Of a stretch of DNA of 64,000 bases, positions 45,888-58,573 are shown one piece after another. Under the pieces are notes generated by a model that saw only the letters and a list, made by a program, of their open reading frames with translations, made no database searches and had not been told where the DNA came from. Position numbers and translations under genes: made by a program. This DNA is from Neurospora tetraspora (taxonomy: Eukaryota; Ascomycota; Sordariomycetes; Sordariales; Sordariaceae): the NCBI RefSeq assembly GCF_033439725.1, contig NW_026944386.1:558001-622000 (forward strand), in the 5' to 3' direction. Position 1 is the first letter of the stretch. Each line of letters opens with the position of its first letter.

Positions 45888-47205
45888 CCCATATACCTAG
45901 AGTCCGATTCTTGTGCCTACTGGTCTTGGTTTCCTTGGATTTGGGACAGATCCCAATGGCGCAATAGGTGGTGCTGTTTCTCTTTTGAATGCGTTGGCAG
46001 GAGCTATGCTCAATCAGCAGAGGACAGTGGACGATCAATCTTCTCTTTTCAGCAATCCCGATTCCGTCATGCTGTCGTCGGCCGTGTCGGTTGTCTGTCG
46101 GTTATTTCTCGTTTCTCGCTTCTCTTTCTGCATCGCTAGCCGAGGGAATTTTCTCTCTCAACGAAACACGAAGATCTTGCACCCTTCTCGAACGAAGCGC
46201 ATTTCGATAGCCCTAATTCCCTTCACGAATTCTCGGGACGCCGATCATGCCCTGTATGAGGGGCCCTATTCCGAAAGAGGGATGGGAAGAAAATAAGCGC
46301 ACAAGGGGGTTGTCGTCGGGATTTGAGACTTGGAAATTGGAAAAGCGAAATTTCGTGCGCCCTGTGGCCTTGCGATGCGATACCTGTTTTGGCAGCACCG
46401 CAGGATGAGCAGCAGAAGAAGCATCGAGAGTGTCTCTCTGATATGCGCGGCGAGCACCCGCTGGTGCAGGTAGGCTGAAAGGCTGACAAATTGAATCCCG
46501 AGATCAGGCATGCTGTTAACAGTCAGGCATATGGCACTGTGTCAACAGCACGAAAGGGGATGGACATCTCAACGGCCGGGTCCGGGTAACTGTATGTGAT
46601 GATCCGAAATCATAAGCGCGAAATCAAGATGTGAAATTCGACGACGACATGGACCACGAAACATGCTTGCGATTCCGTGTATCATAGGGCTTCGCAGCAC
46701 AGTCCGAGTGCCGAATCGATATCTCGAAGAACTTAACGTATGAGCCTGTAGTGACGCGTTCCTGACTTGACTTCCACTTTTTGAGTCTTTTTTTTTTCTT
46801 TTTTTTTTTTTTCTTTTTCAATTCCGCTTTCCGTCTTCCGCGAGGGAAGATCCGGTATAGGTACAACTCTGGGATGCGTACGTTTTCAAGGCCGCCAACC
46901 TCTTTTTGTCGGTAGCCCGCCATTGGGCTCCACCGAGATGCAAGTTGTATCACCAACTGCAAAGGTTGGAGCTTTTATCCAGGGCTGTTGATACGATGAA
47001 GGACAAACATTCGGCTCGAGGATAAAGAAATACTCTGGCGAACAGCGGTATGAAGTAGGAAGGTGGGAATTGGTGTTTTCGGAGTGCAGCATTGGTGAGG
47101 ATTGCGGGAACAAGAAACTCGGGGACGGCGCCGTCTGTGACAGGTCTCGCTGTCTTGCAGTGTCTTTCTTTCTTTTTCTGAGGTCATCAATGTTTGAGAT
47201 CTCCC

Positions 47206-47272
47206 ATACTCGTCAGGTCTTCAAAACTACGCCCACTAGTCAGACGGTCGATTTTGAAGACCTGACGAGTAT
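47206..47272. repeat. Perfect 21-bp inverted repeat (hairpin) with 25-nt loop
   Basis: ATACTCGTCAGGTCTTCAAAA at 47206-47226 pairs without mismatch with 47252-47272. It lies in the gene-poor region. It could be a miniature transposon remnant, a structured RNA or a replication/recombination hairpin; the sequence alone does not decide. Confidence 0.9.
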
Positions 47273-48480
47273 TGGGTCCTGGAAGTTCAACTCGAAAATA
47301 AAGAACGCTTTGTTTTCTGACCCCCGGCATGAGAATTTTCCACGGCCAGGGAAAGTAAAAAGTGGTTTGGTGTTGGTTCCTGGGTATTGTGACTTGTCGA
47401 CTTTTCAGATGTCGCCGAGTTCCCCGCTGCCTGGGTCCAACGGACGGAGCTTTCCCCGTCCAATGACGGCCAGGTTCCGACAGTATGACCCTTGCCCGGA
47501 AGCAAGGCGACAAATTGCCTGTGAGTAGCGAGTCCCGAAGACGAACGAGGCGGGAATATGAATCTGATATTCGGGTCTTCATCTTTTCCTTCTGCCGACT
47601 GTGACGACGACAACGAGATACAGAAAGGGAAAAGAGTTCATGAAGTTCTTGACAGAGCCCCTCGACTTGTTGAGCCCCTGGTGGTATTCCGGCGTCTTTG
47701 ACACCGAGGAGAGTCTGCAGTGCAGTGCAGCGGTGCAGTCTGACCGAAGTGTCATTCGCTTACAATAACCGCAGATGGAATTGTCGACGACGCGGCTGGC
47801 CAACGCTCTCCACCGTCTATTGAGTCTTGGCTTTGAGCTTGGCTGAACCTCTCCCCAAAGTCTCTCTTTATCACAATTACCGGAAAGATGCTGTGTCCAG
47901 CGTTAGTGCAAGACTCACAATGAGAATCGTGACTTCTCCAAGTGTAATTCGTTTTGTCCTCCCCACCTTCGTCCTCCAGTGACCGGACGCAAAGGAAAGA
48001 GCTGGAGCAAGTGGGTCAAGGGGTACCTTGACCGAGTTGAACAGCCCCAAAGTTCACAGGGAAACCGCGGACTCGCGGTCTAGATTTGCGTTGGAATTTG
48101 AGGTGGTGATTCGGCTCGAGGTATTGGACGAATCCCCAGACGTTCTCAGTTTTCCGCAGAGAAGTTGTTATCAGTCATCACATTCTCACATGGGAATTGT
48201 AGTGAAGACTCGGAGTGACATGATGTTGTCCACCACCTTTTCAGCCTCGGATGCAGTCTGCCGTTGTCAGGTGACAGGCCATCAAAGCGTTAGTTGAACA
48301 TCTGAAAATCCCCCCTGGCAACTCGACGTTGCGTGTTGACCTTCAACTCTCTCGGTTCGGCCCCGTACGACGTTTCTCTTTGATTTGACTCCCGACTCGG
48401 TGGTCGGCTAAGTCAACAAGGTTACAAGGGTCCGGGGCACCGGTTTATCAGTCCTGGGAATCCAGTCAAGGGGTCGATCT

Positions 48481-48570
48481 GGGAGTCCATCAGGGAATCC
48501 ATCAGGATTCAGGGAGGAGTCCATCGGGAGTCAAAGAGGCCATGATCCCATTCGCAGTCCATGGGAATCG
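48481..48570 (+). repeat. Degenerate GGGAGTCCATC tandem repeat
   Basis: Four to five loose copies of an 11-17 bp unit (GGGAGTCCATC, GGGAATCCATC, GGAGGAGTCCATC, GCAGTCCATGGG) about 1.2 kb upstream of pyr-4. Confidence 0.65.
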
Positions 48571-49764
48571 AGTCTTTGCCAAGGCTATATTACGGCACGA
48601 CAGCTGGGGAATTTGAATGGATTTGGGAAAGGCTGGGGCCGATCCCTTTTGTTAATCAGATCTCGGACAAAGTCGTCCGTCCTCATTCCATCTTTCCTGA
48701 TTGAGAGGCTAACACAACGGCAGGGCGACAGCTCATCTCCCGACATCCGGGTCGAGACCGTCACAAGCTCTTGTCTAGCTGCCCACTGATCCCTCACAGC
48801 GGTATCGCCCCTGGTCTTGGTATGGGGTTGAAGGGGGGCTTGTTGGAGCACGGTAACGAATGTAAGGGTACCATAGCCTTTATGCCGCGAGAGGACGGTC
48901 CAGTCGATAATGAAGCCGCCCTTGATTACAAACTCACAAAGGGGACAACGACGACGCTGGGACGCAATGAGCTGTTCCGGATCCATAGTCGAGCTCCCCG
49001 TTCCTGAAAAAAAAAGAGAATCCATTTTGTTACAGGAACGGTATCCATCTCCCGGGTCCCAAGCAACGCATCCCGTCGGGTCACATCGTCGCTAGCGGAG
49101 AGCTGTGGTTGGTTGAGCCATCCAATGTAGAGGTACAAAACCCTGCCGGCTGCAGCGTCGAATGCAGAGTGGCCTGCACAGCACACCCGACCCTGAACCC
49201 CCCCGGCGGACCCCCGGTACATCAGCCATCACCTCCTTTACCGTCACCCACCGCACTGTAGTACATGTACCTTTTTAGGGTCCACGTCCTCGGCGACACT
49301 GGGTCTCGAGTTCGGTCGCTTCCAATCATTCGTCTTTTCTCTTTTTCGCGGGCCAGACATTGACACATCCCTTCACTTCTTCCTCCCCTTCGTACCTACA
49401 TATGTAGATCGGTGCAGCTGCTTCGACATCTCGAGTTGTTCTCCTCAACTTTTCCAATTCAACACCATTGACCACTCCGATCTTGGTCTCTCATTGCCGA
49501 GTCACTTGTACACGAGTCGAGCTTTGACTTCAACAACCCCACTCACCATCCCACCTCGTGCCGGCATACTTTTAGGTAGCTTAGCTCCAACCTTGCTTTC
49601 TTATCTTTTCTACTCTCGACAGGAGCTTTTTTCACTCACACGACTTCTCGAATAATAGCTACCTCGAGTGTATTCAACATCTTCCTCGGATTGTTATACA
49701 ATCTCTCGACAACGAAAATAGCCCCTCCGTTGTACCCCAACAACCTCAGATCACAACAGCCAAA

Positions 49765-50961
49765 ATGTCGACAACACAAGAAAAGCAGCCACACTGGTCC
49801 CTCAAGCAGTCGTTTGCTGAGCGCGTAGAGAGCTCGTCGCATCCCCTCACCAGCTACCTCTTCCGCCTGATGGAGGTCAAGCAGTCCAACCTCTGCCTCA
49901 GCGCCGATGTCGAGCATGCGCGCGATCTCCTCGCCCTTGCCGACAAGGTTGGCCCCTCGATTGTCGTCCTCAAGACCCACTATGACCTGATCACAGGGTG
50001 GGACTACCACCCGCACACGGGCACCGGCGCCCAGCTGGCCGCCCTCGCCCGGAAGCACGGCTTCCTCATCTTCGAGGACCGCAAGTTCGTCGACATTGGC
50101 AGCACCGTCCAGAAGCAGTACACGGCCGGCACCGCGTGCATCGTCGAATGGGCCCACATCACCAACGCCGACATCCACGCCGGAGAGGCCATGGTGAGCG
50201 CCATGGCCCAGGCCGCGCAGAAGTGGAGGGAGCGCGTCCCCTACGAGGTCAAGACGTCGGTTTCGGTCGGCACCCCGGTCGCGGACCAATTCGCCGACGA
50301 GGAAGCCGAGGACCAGGTTGATGAGCTGCGCAAGATCGTACCCCGCGAGAATGGCATCAGCAGCGCAAAGGACACGGATGGGAGGAAGGGTAGCATCGTC
50401 TCCATCACGACCGTCACGCAAACATATGAGCCGGCCGACTCGCCACGCTTGGCCAAGACCATGTCGGTGGGCGATGAGGCCGTGTTTCCTGGCATTGAGG
50501 AGGCGCCGCTGGACCGCGGTCTGCTGATCCTGGCGCAGATGTCGTCCAAGGGCTGCCTCATGGACGGGAAATACACATGGGAGTGTGTCAAGGCGGCGCG
50601 CAAGAACAAGGACTTTGTCATGGGCTACGTCGCGCAGCAGAATCTGAACGGGATTACCAAGGAAGATTTGGCCCCAACCTATGAAGACGACGAAAGCGCA
50701 ACCGAGGAAGAAGCGCAAGCAGACAACTTCATCCACATGACACCCGGCTGCAAGTTGCCGCCACCGGGAGAGGAGGCGCCTCAGGGCGACGGACTTGGTC
50801 AGCAGTACAACACGCCGGATAACCTTGTCAACATCAAGGGCACGGATATCGCGATTGTTGGACGTGGCATCATCACCGCGGCGGATCCCCCCGCCGAGGC
50901 TGAGCGCTACAGGAGGAAAGCCTGGAAGGCGTACCAGGATCGCCGGGAGCGTCTGGCGTAG
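49765..50961 (+). CDS. pyr-4: Orotidine-5'-phosphate decarboxylase (URA3/pyrG homologue)
   Basis: Single exon, 398 aa, start [20 protein letters not shown]. Catalyses the last step of de novo UMP synthesis, decarboxylating OMP, in the cytosol. Seen: substrate-binding NLCLSADVE and [10 protein letters not shown], the catalytic D-x-K-x-x-D array in [13 protein letters not shown], and the C-terminal phosphate-binding [12 protein letters not shown] long insertion (about residues 170-235, acidic and Ser/Thr-rich) and a second near 300-330 are the hallmark of the Pezizomycotina form, longer than the about 265-aa yeast enzyme. The protein closely follows the N. crassa pyr-4 product as I remember it, with scattered differences mostly in the inserts. 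Expression control is not visible from the sequence. Confidence 0.97.
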   Translation: MSTTQEKQPHWSLKQSFAERVESSSHPLTSYLFRLMEVKQSNLCLSADVEHARDLLALADKVGPSIVVLKTHYDLITGWDYHPHTGTGAQLAALARKHGFLIFEDRKFVDIGSTVQKQYTAGTACIVEWAHITNADIHAGEAMVSAMAQAAQKWRERVPYEVKTSVSVGTPVADQFADEEAEDQVDELRKIVPRENGISSAKDTDGRKGSIVSITTVTQTYEPADSPRLAKTMSVGDEAVFPGIEEAPLDRGLLILAQMSSKGCLMDGKYTWECVKAARKNKDFVMGYVAQQNLNGITKEDLAPTYEDDESATEEEAQADNFIHMTPGCKLPPPGEEAPQGDGLGQQYNTPDNLVNIKGTDIAIVGRGIITAADPPAEAERYRRKAWKAYQDRRERLA

Positions 50962-51831
50962 AAGCCCGAGAAATAAGAGATGAGGAAGGGGTGGATGATG
51001 GGGAAGGGAAGTTTGTTCTTATATGACTGGCATTAAGGTCTACATAACTCTTGGTGGAGATGCATCGTGAAAAGGTGGATGAACGGGCATCATGTAGTCA
51101 CACTCGGTCACTATCCCGGCCGGAACTTTATCAGGTCTCAGGCATGGACATATTGTGGAAAGGAAACATAACATGATCATGTGTAAAAACGGGCAAGGAG
51201 GGAGGTTGTTTTGTTTTCTAAGGATTTGGGCGGCTTTGAAGGGCGTTTTGGCGACAATAGAAGCTTGGCATTTTTGGCCTGCTTTTTGCTGTGTATACCA
51301 TACTGTTACTCTTTGTACACTGTCTATGTCTTATTTATACTTGATTTCCTTGTTCTTTAGTGTTTACTATGGATATGAAGTTCTTTAATACCTCTCTGCG
51401 ACTGGTCAAAAAGACAGACCAGGATCGCGGAGTTAACCGGCTTATCCCCGGGCTCGCTTCCAACCAACCAAGCAGCTCTCGACGACTTCCGGTGGTACCT
51501 TCCTCTTTTCTGTCAACACAACAACAAGGTTCCTTCCCGTCTTACATGAACAGGACATTGGCCCCCACCCTACCTTCCTCGCTTGAATCCTACTGCTTAC
51601 AAATGACGAGGATTGGAGTGTCTGCCTGCCGTGAAAACTGACAGGAGCTCGAGTTCATGTTTCAAACGCCCGTTACAAGCAGAAAGTCCTTTCGGCGTTG
51701 AGGGTGCGGTCGCCAAAGTGGTATGAAAGGTACTTTGAGCTCAATTGACTCCAAAATACGTTCGTGATACTTGTGCTAATAACAACAGAGACTAAGTCGA
51801 TGAAAGAGGAACACAATTAAGAAATAAGAAA
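50962..51831. other. Spacer between pyr-4 and the Zn2Cys6 gene
   Basis: 870 bp holding the 3' UTR of pyr-4 and the promoter of the downstream co-oriented gene. Nothing else recognised. Confidence 0.5.
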
Positions 51832-54800
51832 ATGACTGCCTTGAGCCTTGAGGGGGGCTTCGATTTCAATATCCAAGTCAACCACAATGAATACCTTCCC
51901 GATCCGAATCATCATACCCAGACCCGTGCTGTCTCTGACAAGCCTCCACCGCGGAAAAGGAGGAGGATAGTAATATCATGCACAGAGTGTCACCGGAGAA
52001 AACAGAAGGCGAGTTCACCCTTGCTGAAGTATTTAACATCTTCACTAACACCGCCAACTATTACTAGTGTGACCGCAAACTCCCTTGCACAAACTGCATC
52101 GCCCGCCATAAAGAAGACGATTGCCAATATGACTCTGGAGCACCCACCGCCAAAGAACAACAGCGACACCAGCAGCCAAAGCGAGCACGACGGACCAGCT
52201 CCAATGTGACTGGGATAGTAACTCCCGGAACCGGGCCCGATGAGACTATGGGTAGCATGACGAAGGGACATTGGCCCCAAGAATCATCCCCTGATGATAA
52301 CGACCACCAAATCCTCCCCTCCAACGTCTCCAACGTCACCAACCTCGGCTACTCAACCACCGGCGCCTCAACCTCCACCCTCGGCTTCCTCCACAAAATC
52401 GAAAGCCACTCCAAGTCATCCTCATTACCTCAATCACCCTCCACACTACCACCATCTAACGGGAATGGCCGAGCATCAACAGCGCCAACCGACATTGTCA
52501 ACCGCTACAAGTCCCTCATTCGCCAGCTGCCGGCAAGGGTCTACGTCGAGAAGCTGGTAGACACCTACTTCCGCGACTTTAACTGGCAGTATAGCATGCT
52601 TGACCGGGACATTTTCGACAAGCAGCTGGAGGAGTGGTACAAGGTGCCGTTTGGAGTGCTCAGTAATGGGGGCCCAGGAGCGATACCGCCGGATTTGAGA
52701 GTTTTTTCGGCAGTGCTGTTTCAGGTGGTAAGTATCGGGATGTTAGTTTTGCCTGAGAAGACTGCTAAGGGGAATCGGGAGGAGGTGATAACGGATGGTA
52801 GGGATGGGGAGGGCGGTGGAAGGGAAGAAGAAAAATCAGGGAGCAAGGGGCCGAGAACGGGAAGAGACAAGGAGGATGTCGATTTTGAGGCTCTCAAGTA
52901 CGCTGGAAACATGACGTTCGAGGACCTAGCGACCGAGTATAGCGAGTCTGGTGTGGCTATTGTGTCACTCTTGGGCAAAAGGCAAATGACGCTGACGACA
53001 GTTTTGGCTGGGTTCGTGAGGGCTTCATTTCTGAAGTTTGTCGGAATGGTCCCTGAAGCTGTGAGTTCACGTATCCCTGTCCTCAGAACGACCAGTATCT
53101 AACATGGCAATAGTGGCACGCAATAGGCACCGCCATCCGTGACGCCCAAGAACTCGGCCTCCATCGTCCCTCCCTCGACCCCCGTCCTCCCCCCTCCGCC
53201 ACCGCCGACGCCATCCTCCAAAACCAATGGGAAATCCAACGCCGCCGCACAGTCTGGCTCAACCTCGTAACCTGGGACATCCACTGCGGCGCCACGCTCG
53301 GCCGGCCCTCCACCATTGACCTAACCACCAACCCTCCTATCCTCCCCATAGACGTCGCCCTTCCCATCACCACCTTGGCCAACTCCCGCTCCCCAACACC
53401 CATCATCCCCCGCTCCGAAGACGACCCCCCAACGCCCCTAACTCGTATCCTCTGGGCCTGCAAAATCACCCTCCAACTCGTCTCCATCCTGGCCCTAGAG
53501 AAAGAAGGTCCCTGCCCGGCTTCCTTCTCCAAAGTTGATCTCCTCCATCAGCACTTACTGGACCTCGAAGACTCCATCCCTTCCTACTTCCGCTTACACA
53601 ACCCCGACACCCGCTTCGATTCCCTACCAGAATGCTACTGGATCCCCTGGGCGCGCGCCCTCTTGCCGCAACTAACAGCCTTCAACTTCATGGCTTTACA
53701 CCGCCCTTACATCTTCACTCGACCGGAAAGTCGTCGGTTAGCGGTGGAAAAGGGGTGTTTGGGCATGTTGAGAGCTCAACGAACACACTTTGAGATGTTG
53801 AGAAAAGAAATGAGGCAAAAGACGTTTGCTCTCTTCTTCGGGACGTTTGATGCTATCGTTTTGATGGGGGCCGTGTATATCCTGTTTCCTAGGGAACAGG
53901 GGACGAAGAGATTGGTGGGAGAGGTGATGCAGCAGTTCAAGTGGGCGGAGGAGCGGTTTGAGGAGATGAGGGAACGGAATCCGTTGGCAAGGCAGGCGAG
54001 GGGGGTGGTGAGGGGGGTGGGGGAGAGACTGGGGAGGGCGGTGGGTGTTGAGTTGGGGGGTGGTGGGAAGGAGGGTTGTTTGGCATCGGGGGGAGCGGAA
54101 GGGGTTGGTAAGACTCCTGCTGTCGCTGTTGGTGGGAGAGAAAGGAGACTGCCGAGGCAAAAGAGACTTATCAAGCCGGTTACCGATACTCAGAATGGGC
54201 TTTCGCCGGCTCTTTCAACATCAGTGCCACCAGGAACCGCGTCCAGGGGTACAGGAAACTCGAGTACCACGCCTGCCACCGCTACATCGTCAACAACGGA
54301 GTTTCCAACTCCCGAGTCTAGCGCACCTTCTTCTCTCGCACAGGGGCAGTTCGGTGCAGCAACATCCGATATCAACAACAACAACAACATCACCAACAAC
54401 AACATCACCAACAACAACATCACCAACACAGCCTTCGATGCCTCTTCTACCTTCCCATTTGACAACAATACCTCGTGCATTCCCATCGACCCGAGTCTCA
54501 ATCCAGTTCCAGCCCCAGTTCTGTCCCTGGGAGCCGCAGATTGGGCCGCCGCTCCCACTCTGTCCGCCTCCATGTCCCTCCCGTCCCTCCCCTCCCTCCC
54601 CGAGGACTTCAGCTGGACCAACATCTCCCCCATCTACGCGACAGGCGACCTAGTCTACAACGATCTCACGGGTTTTGTGTATGACGGTTTTGAGTCTGCC
54701 GTGCATGATGACGGTAATCACTTGGTACAGAATGGTGGTGGCGGTGGTTGTGGGGATGGGAATGAAGTCGGACTCGGATCAGGAGCGGGGCTGGTGATAG

Positions 54801-54979
54801 ATACGGATGCAAACATGGGCGCAGAAGATGCAGAAAGTGGTGGCATGGTTGAGATGATGGGACTGAATCATGATAATAACGTTGGTGATAGACAAAGTCA
54901 AAGTGAGGCGTTGTGGATGTTTGATGGGCGGGGGATCGGGGAGGGGACATGTGTTTGGGGGTTGCTGAATCGGTATTAA
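51832..54979 (+). CDS. Zn(II)2Cys6 transcription factor with fungal-specific regulatory domain
   Basis: Exons 51832-52008, 52068-53060, 53114-54979 (1011 aa). The first intron (59 nt) uses a GC donor (AAG|GCGAGT) and TAG acceptor and falls inside the zinc cluster; joining gives CTECHRRKQKCDRKLPCTNC and a sixth Cys eight residues later, the exact C-x2-C-x6-C-x5-C-x2-C-x8-C pattern, preceded by a basic PRKRRR. The middle region (about 210-690) has the fungal transcription factor domain features: VDTYFRDFNWQYSMLDRDIF, AIRDAQELGLHRPS and RRRTVWLNLVTWDI. The C-terminus is Gly/Asn/Ser-rich with an NNNIT repeat. Acts in the nucleus as a sequence-specific regulator; its targets are unknown. It lies downstream of pyr-4, but no link is implied. 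Confidence 0.9.
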
Positions 54980-56288
54980 GGAATTGCTTCCGTAGAGCGA
55001 GCGAGGAACTCGGATATATCATGATCACATCACCATGAAGAGCGTGGGACTCAGCACCATTTTTTGTTCTTTTCTCTCTATCTCGATTGATTACGGCTAT
55101 GTAAAGCTCTGCTCTCTGTATTTAAAAAAAAAAAAAGAGTCTGAAGAGCTGTGTTACTAGCAACCTAAGCCATGTGAGCGACGTAGTGGATAAATCGCAA
55201 AGACCTTATTTCTGTTCCGATCGCAAGAACCACATTTCTGTTCTCATTCCCATTCCCATTCCGTTCCCATTTCCATTCTCTCATAATTCCGTGCTGCATG
55301 GATATCCTTCCACCTCTGCTCAAGTCCCAGGCAATCAAACCCCGTAAACCCAAGTTCTGTTCTGTGTGAAACCACGAGTTATCAAAGACTCCGTTTCTCC
55401 ATCATTCCCCGTGATGCTCCGTGTGCTCAAACCCCAGATCTAGCCGTTAATAAGTCCCAGGCGATCAAATCCCATGAACTCAAACTCCGTTCTCCGTATG
55501 CTCAAACCCCAGACCTAGCCGCTATCGACACAGTCGATGCAGCTTCGTAGGTACCCCGAAATATCAACCCAGTCTCTCCCGTATTAAAGAAAAAGAAAAC
55601 GGCTCGAGTATGGATTCCCACGGAGACCAAGTCTAGTGTTTGACTTTGATACCGCAACTCCTTTGCGCGTATCGTATGTGCTCCTGTGCCCGTAAATGTT
55701 GTTGCTTGCTGCTTGCTGAAGATGTGATGCTATTAGTGATAGCTATGATGATCCGCATCTTTTCTTCCCGCAGCAAGTATTGCCCCCTGCCGCCCCTTAG
55801 CGGTGGCGCAAATGTTGACCCTTTTTTTTGTCCTTTTTTTGTTTTTGTTGTGCAATGATGAAGTCGAACGTCGAACCAAGGAAAATAACCATGCTGAAAA
55901 AAAAGCCGAGCCAATGAGATGATGATGCTGAAAGCGGAAATGAAAAAGAAAAACCGGTAGTGTAGAAACCCCATCAACTCCCAAATACCAATGGCCATCA
56001 CCCCAAAGGACGTTTAAGGAAAAGGGTATCATGTCGTATCCGCCGTTAATGCCGTGAAATCGTTGAGCGATCAAACCCCAAGACCCAGCTAGTCATAATA
56101 ATGTTTGTCGTGCGCTGTCGAAGATAGCAAAAGAAAAAGAAAGGGAAGTAGATGGCCGATGTACAGCCCAACCGACGATTGGAAGATGTCGGCGTGTTTT
56201 TCGTCGGGCAAAGGCAATGCCGACCCGAGGAAGGAGTAACTGCCTGCTCCCCAGCAGGACAAATCTATGCCTCGATGCGATGGCCGGC
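54980..56288. other. Convergent 3' region with tandem-like repeats
   Basis: 1.3 kb between two stop codons. Contains an A12 run at about 55123, the diverged repeats at 55322-55525 and short poly-T tracts near 55820-55845. No gene found. Confidence 0.5.
55322..55525 (+). repeat. Diverged interspersed tandem repeat
   Basis: AAGTCCCAGGCRATCAAAYC occurs at 55322 and 55452, and CTCCGTRTGCTCAAACCCCA at 55417 and 55492, interleaved. This suggests an unequal duplication of an about 75-130 bp unit. Confidence 0.75.
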
Positions 56289-58573
56289 CTAAACCATAAC
56301 CAAAACATCACTCCTCCTCACCAACCTCGTCCCAATATTCATCCCCCTCGAATCATCCCTCATCGTAATCCCGGGAGTAACCACAAGACTAATCCGCATC
56401 TGCCTCTGCTGCAGCATCGCGCCCGTCATCTCGCTATTGACCGCAGTATGATTCGCCTCCACAAACTTGCTGCACGTCTCGCTCCAGAGATAGACATACG
56501 TCATCCTGGATTCCCATCCCTTCTGCGCAATCCGCCACGCCTTCTCCGCGATACTAAAAAGATCAAACAGCGCCTCATCGCGGACATCGCTCTTCGGACC
56601 AGGCGGCAAAAACGGACCAACCATCTTCTTGAAGCGCTGGTAATGATCATTAACCTTGTAGTTCTTGAACTCGGCCCACTTGGGGTGGTCGACCATTTTC
56701 TTGACGAGTTCGGCCTGGCGGTCTACCATCGCCTGACGCTCATGAGTTTTGCTGTGGTTTTGTGCGCCAGAGGAGTCCTTGAGGCGGGCAGACAAAGAAG
56801 CCATTTCCTTGTCTACTGAGGGTTCGTACCCGGTCCAGCCGTCGGACTGGAGCATGGTGCCGACTATGTATTGCACTAGCAGGCGCTCGACGAGGTAAGG
56901 GCGCGAGACGTCGTCGTTTAGCAAGAAGGAAACGTGCGACTCGCCGATTTTGCGGCCGCGGCCGGGGTAGACGAGGTCGCACATGTAGAGGAACAGCGAG
57001 GAGGATTCCTTGCGGATGCGCGACTCGACCTCGGGCATGGGGTTGCTGAAAAACTTGTGTGTAAAAGCGCGGATGACGACGGTGAGGAGGTGCGTGAGTT
57101 GGCCGCAGAAGGTAGCGGTCGGACCGTCCTCGTCATGTGTCTTGGGGGTGGGAGGAATAAAGATAGCGGTGGGAGGACCGCCGTTGGGAAGACCATGGTG
57201 GTGGGATCGACTGCCGCCGCGACCCGAGCCAGCGGAGCCACGAGAGACGGGACTGCCCCATTCGGAAACGACTCGGCCGGTTCCTTTACGGTGTGAGTGG
57301 CCACCGCGTGAGCCGAGACGTTGGGAGTGGGCGATGGCGAAGCCGGAGACGGAACGAGGGGGGATGGGGCCGCCGAAATGGGTGCCGGGCATGAGGTTGT
57401 GGCCGCTGCGCGGAGGGCGGGCGTTGTTGGAGCTTACGGCGCGGGAGGCTTGCCATTCGCGCGGGCCGGTGGGGGTGGGGGAAGCGGACGAGTCGGTCAC
57501 GCTGGTGTAGGGAGTGGAGGAGCGGGAGAGCATCTCCAAGGCCATGGCCTTTTCTTCGGGGTCTTTGCGGACTTGCATCCACAGGTGGCGTTTGCCGGCG
57601 ATCTGTTCTTGGAGGGCCTGTGCAACTTGTTAGTCGTTTGCCCGCACCGGTAATTGGGAGTGATGACATACCTTGATGACCCTCTCGTCCTTGTCCTTCT
57701 CGGCCTTCATGTCGGCCTCGAACTTCAACATCCTTTTCCGCTCAGCTCTGATCTCAGCGCGTTCAGCCTCCAACTGCGCACGAGTACCGTCGTAGTCCAT
57801 AGTTTGCGATGAGTACACCGTCCGCAGGCTTTCGCATTCGTCGCTCTTCCTGTCAAGACCATGCGCCAAGGACTCGGCAGCGTTGGAGATTGTGGTCAGG
57901 TTCTTGAGAACCTGATTGATATCCACGTCAAAACCCTGGCGGAATTGGGGAGGGACGTGGTCGGAGGAGTCAACAGCGTGCTTAAGGCCACAGAGTCGAC
58001 GGTTGGCGTCGGCAGTATGTTTTCGGATATCCTGCTGAGTGTTAGTTGATGCTCAAGATAAGAAAGAGGTGAGAGGAGACTTACCGAGATGGCAGGATGG
58101 TCTCCGCTGCGGGTGAGCTCCATGGAGCTGAGACCCTTCGCCAGTTGTTGCACCTTGTTAGGAGGCGTCACCTGGTTCTCTGGTGTCTGGTAGCGCTGCG
58201 GGGGACGTGACGATGAAGGATGATGTGAAGCTCCAGGTTGGAAGTTCGCGAAAGGCTGGATCTGTTCATGTCCATTGCCAACATAGGTGTTGCTGCTAGA
58301 ACGCGAATGTGACGACTGCATGGACACAGCAGAGGCCATCGACGATTGTCGCGAATGACCGCCAAGTCGGGCACCGCCAGACTGCTTCTCGCTCCCGCTG
58401 GGGTCGCTGGGAACACTGGGGAAGGTGTCTGTGTCCGGAGTGTCGGTCTTGTAAGTCTTAGTTACGGATCCAGACCGCCAATGTTGGTTTCCCCTTGGTG
58501 GGGGAGAGAAAAGGGCAAGGCGAGCGCCGCCAGCGTCGGACGAACCGTCGCTGGAGAAGCTTCCGCGACCCAT
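56289..58573 (-). CDS. Coiled-coil protein with conserved C-terminal region, function unknown
   Basis: Exons 58573-58085, 58031-57672, 57617-56289 (725 aa); both introns GT...AG and phase 0. Residues 1-160 are Ser/Gly/Pro/Gln-rich and disordered (MGRGSFSSDGSSDAGG). Exon 2 encodes helices, including a heptad coiled coil (ECESLRTVYSSQTMDY to ERKRMLKFEADMKAEKDKD, about 225-280). A second disordered Ser/Gly/Arg stretch follows, then an ordered C-terminal domain (about 445-725) with FCGQLTHLLTVVIRAFTHKF, YLVERLLVQYIVGTML and WRIAQKGWESRMTYVYLWSE. I do not recognise the C-terminal domain. No signal or membrane segment. The layout suggests a cytoplasmic scaffold; that is inference. Confidence 0.78.

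Larger units (their letters stand above)
45888..49764. other. Gene-poor region and pyr-4 upstream region
   Basis: 3.9 kb with no recognised gene. Contains T/C tracts at 46788-46816, a perfect hairpin at 47206-47272, and GGGAGTCCATC-type repeats at 48481-48570. The last 350 bp before the start codon are pyrimidine-rich, as in many fungal promoters and 5' UTRs. A + strand stretch at 45913-46100 (PTGLGFLGFGTDPNGAIGG) looks mildly protein-like but has no ATG or family match. Confidence 0.45.

Noticed and set aside
45913-46296. 127-codon + strand frame beginning PTGLGFLGFGTDPNG
   Set aside because: The first 55 residues look plausible but there is no ATG, no family match and the rest looks random; kept only as a note.
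49636-50736. 366-codon minus-strand frame opposite pyr-4
   Set aside because: Antisense shadow caused by the GC-biased third codon positions of pyr-4.
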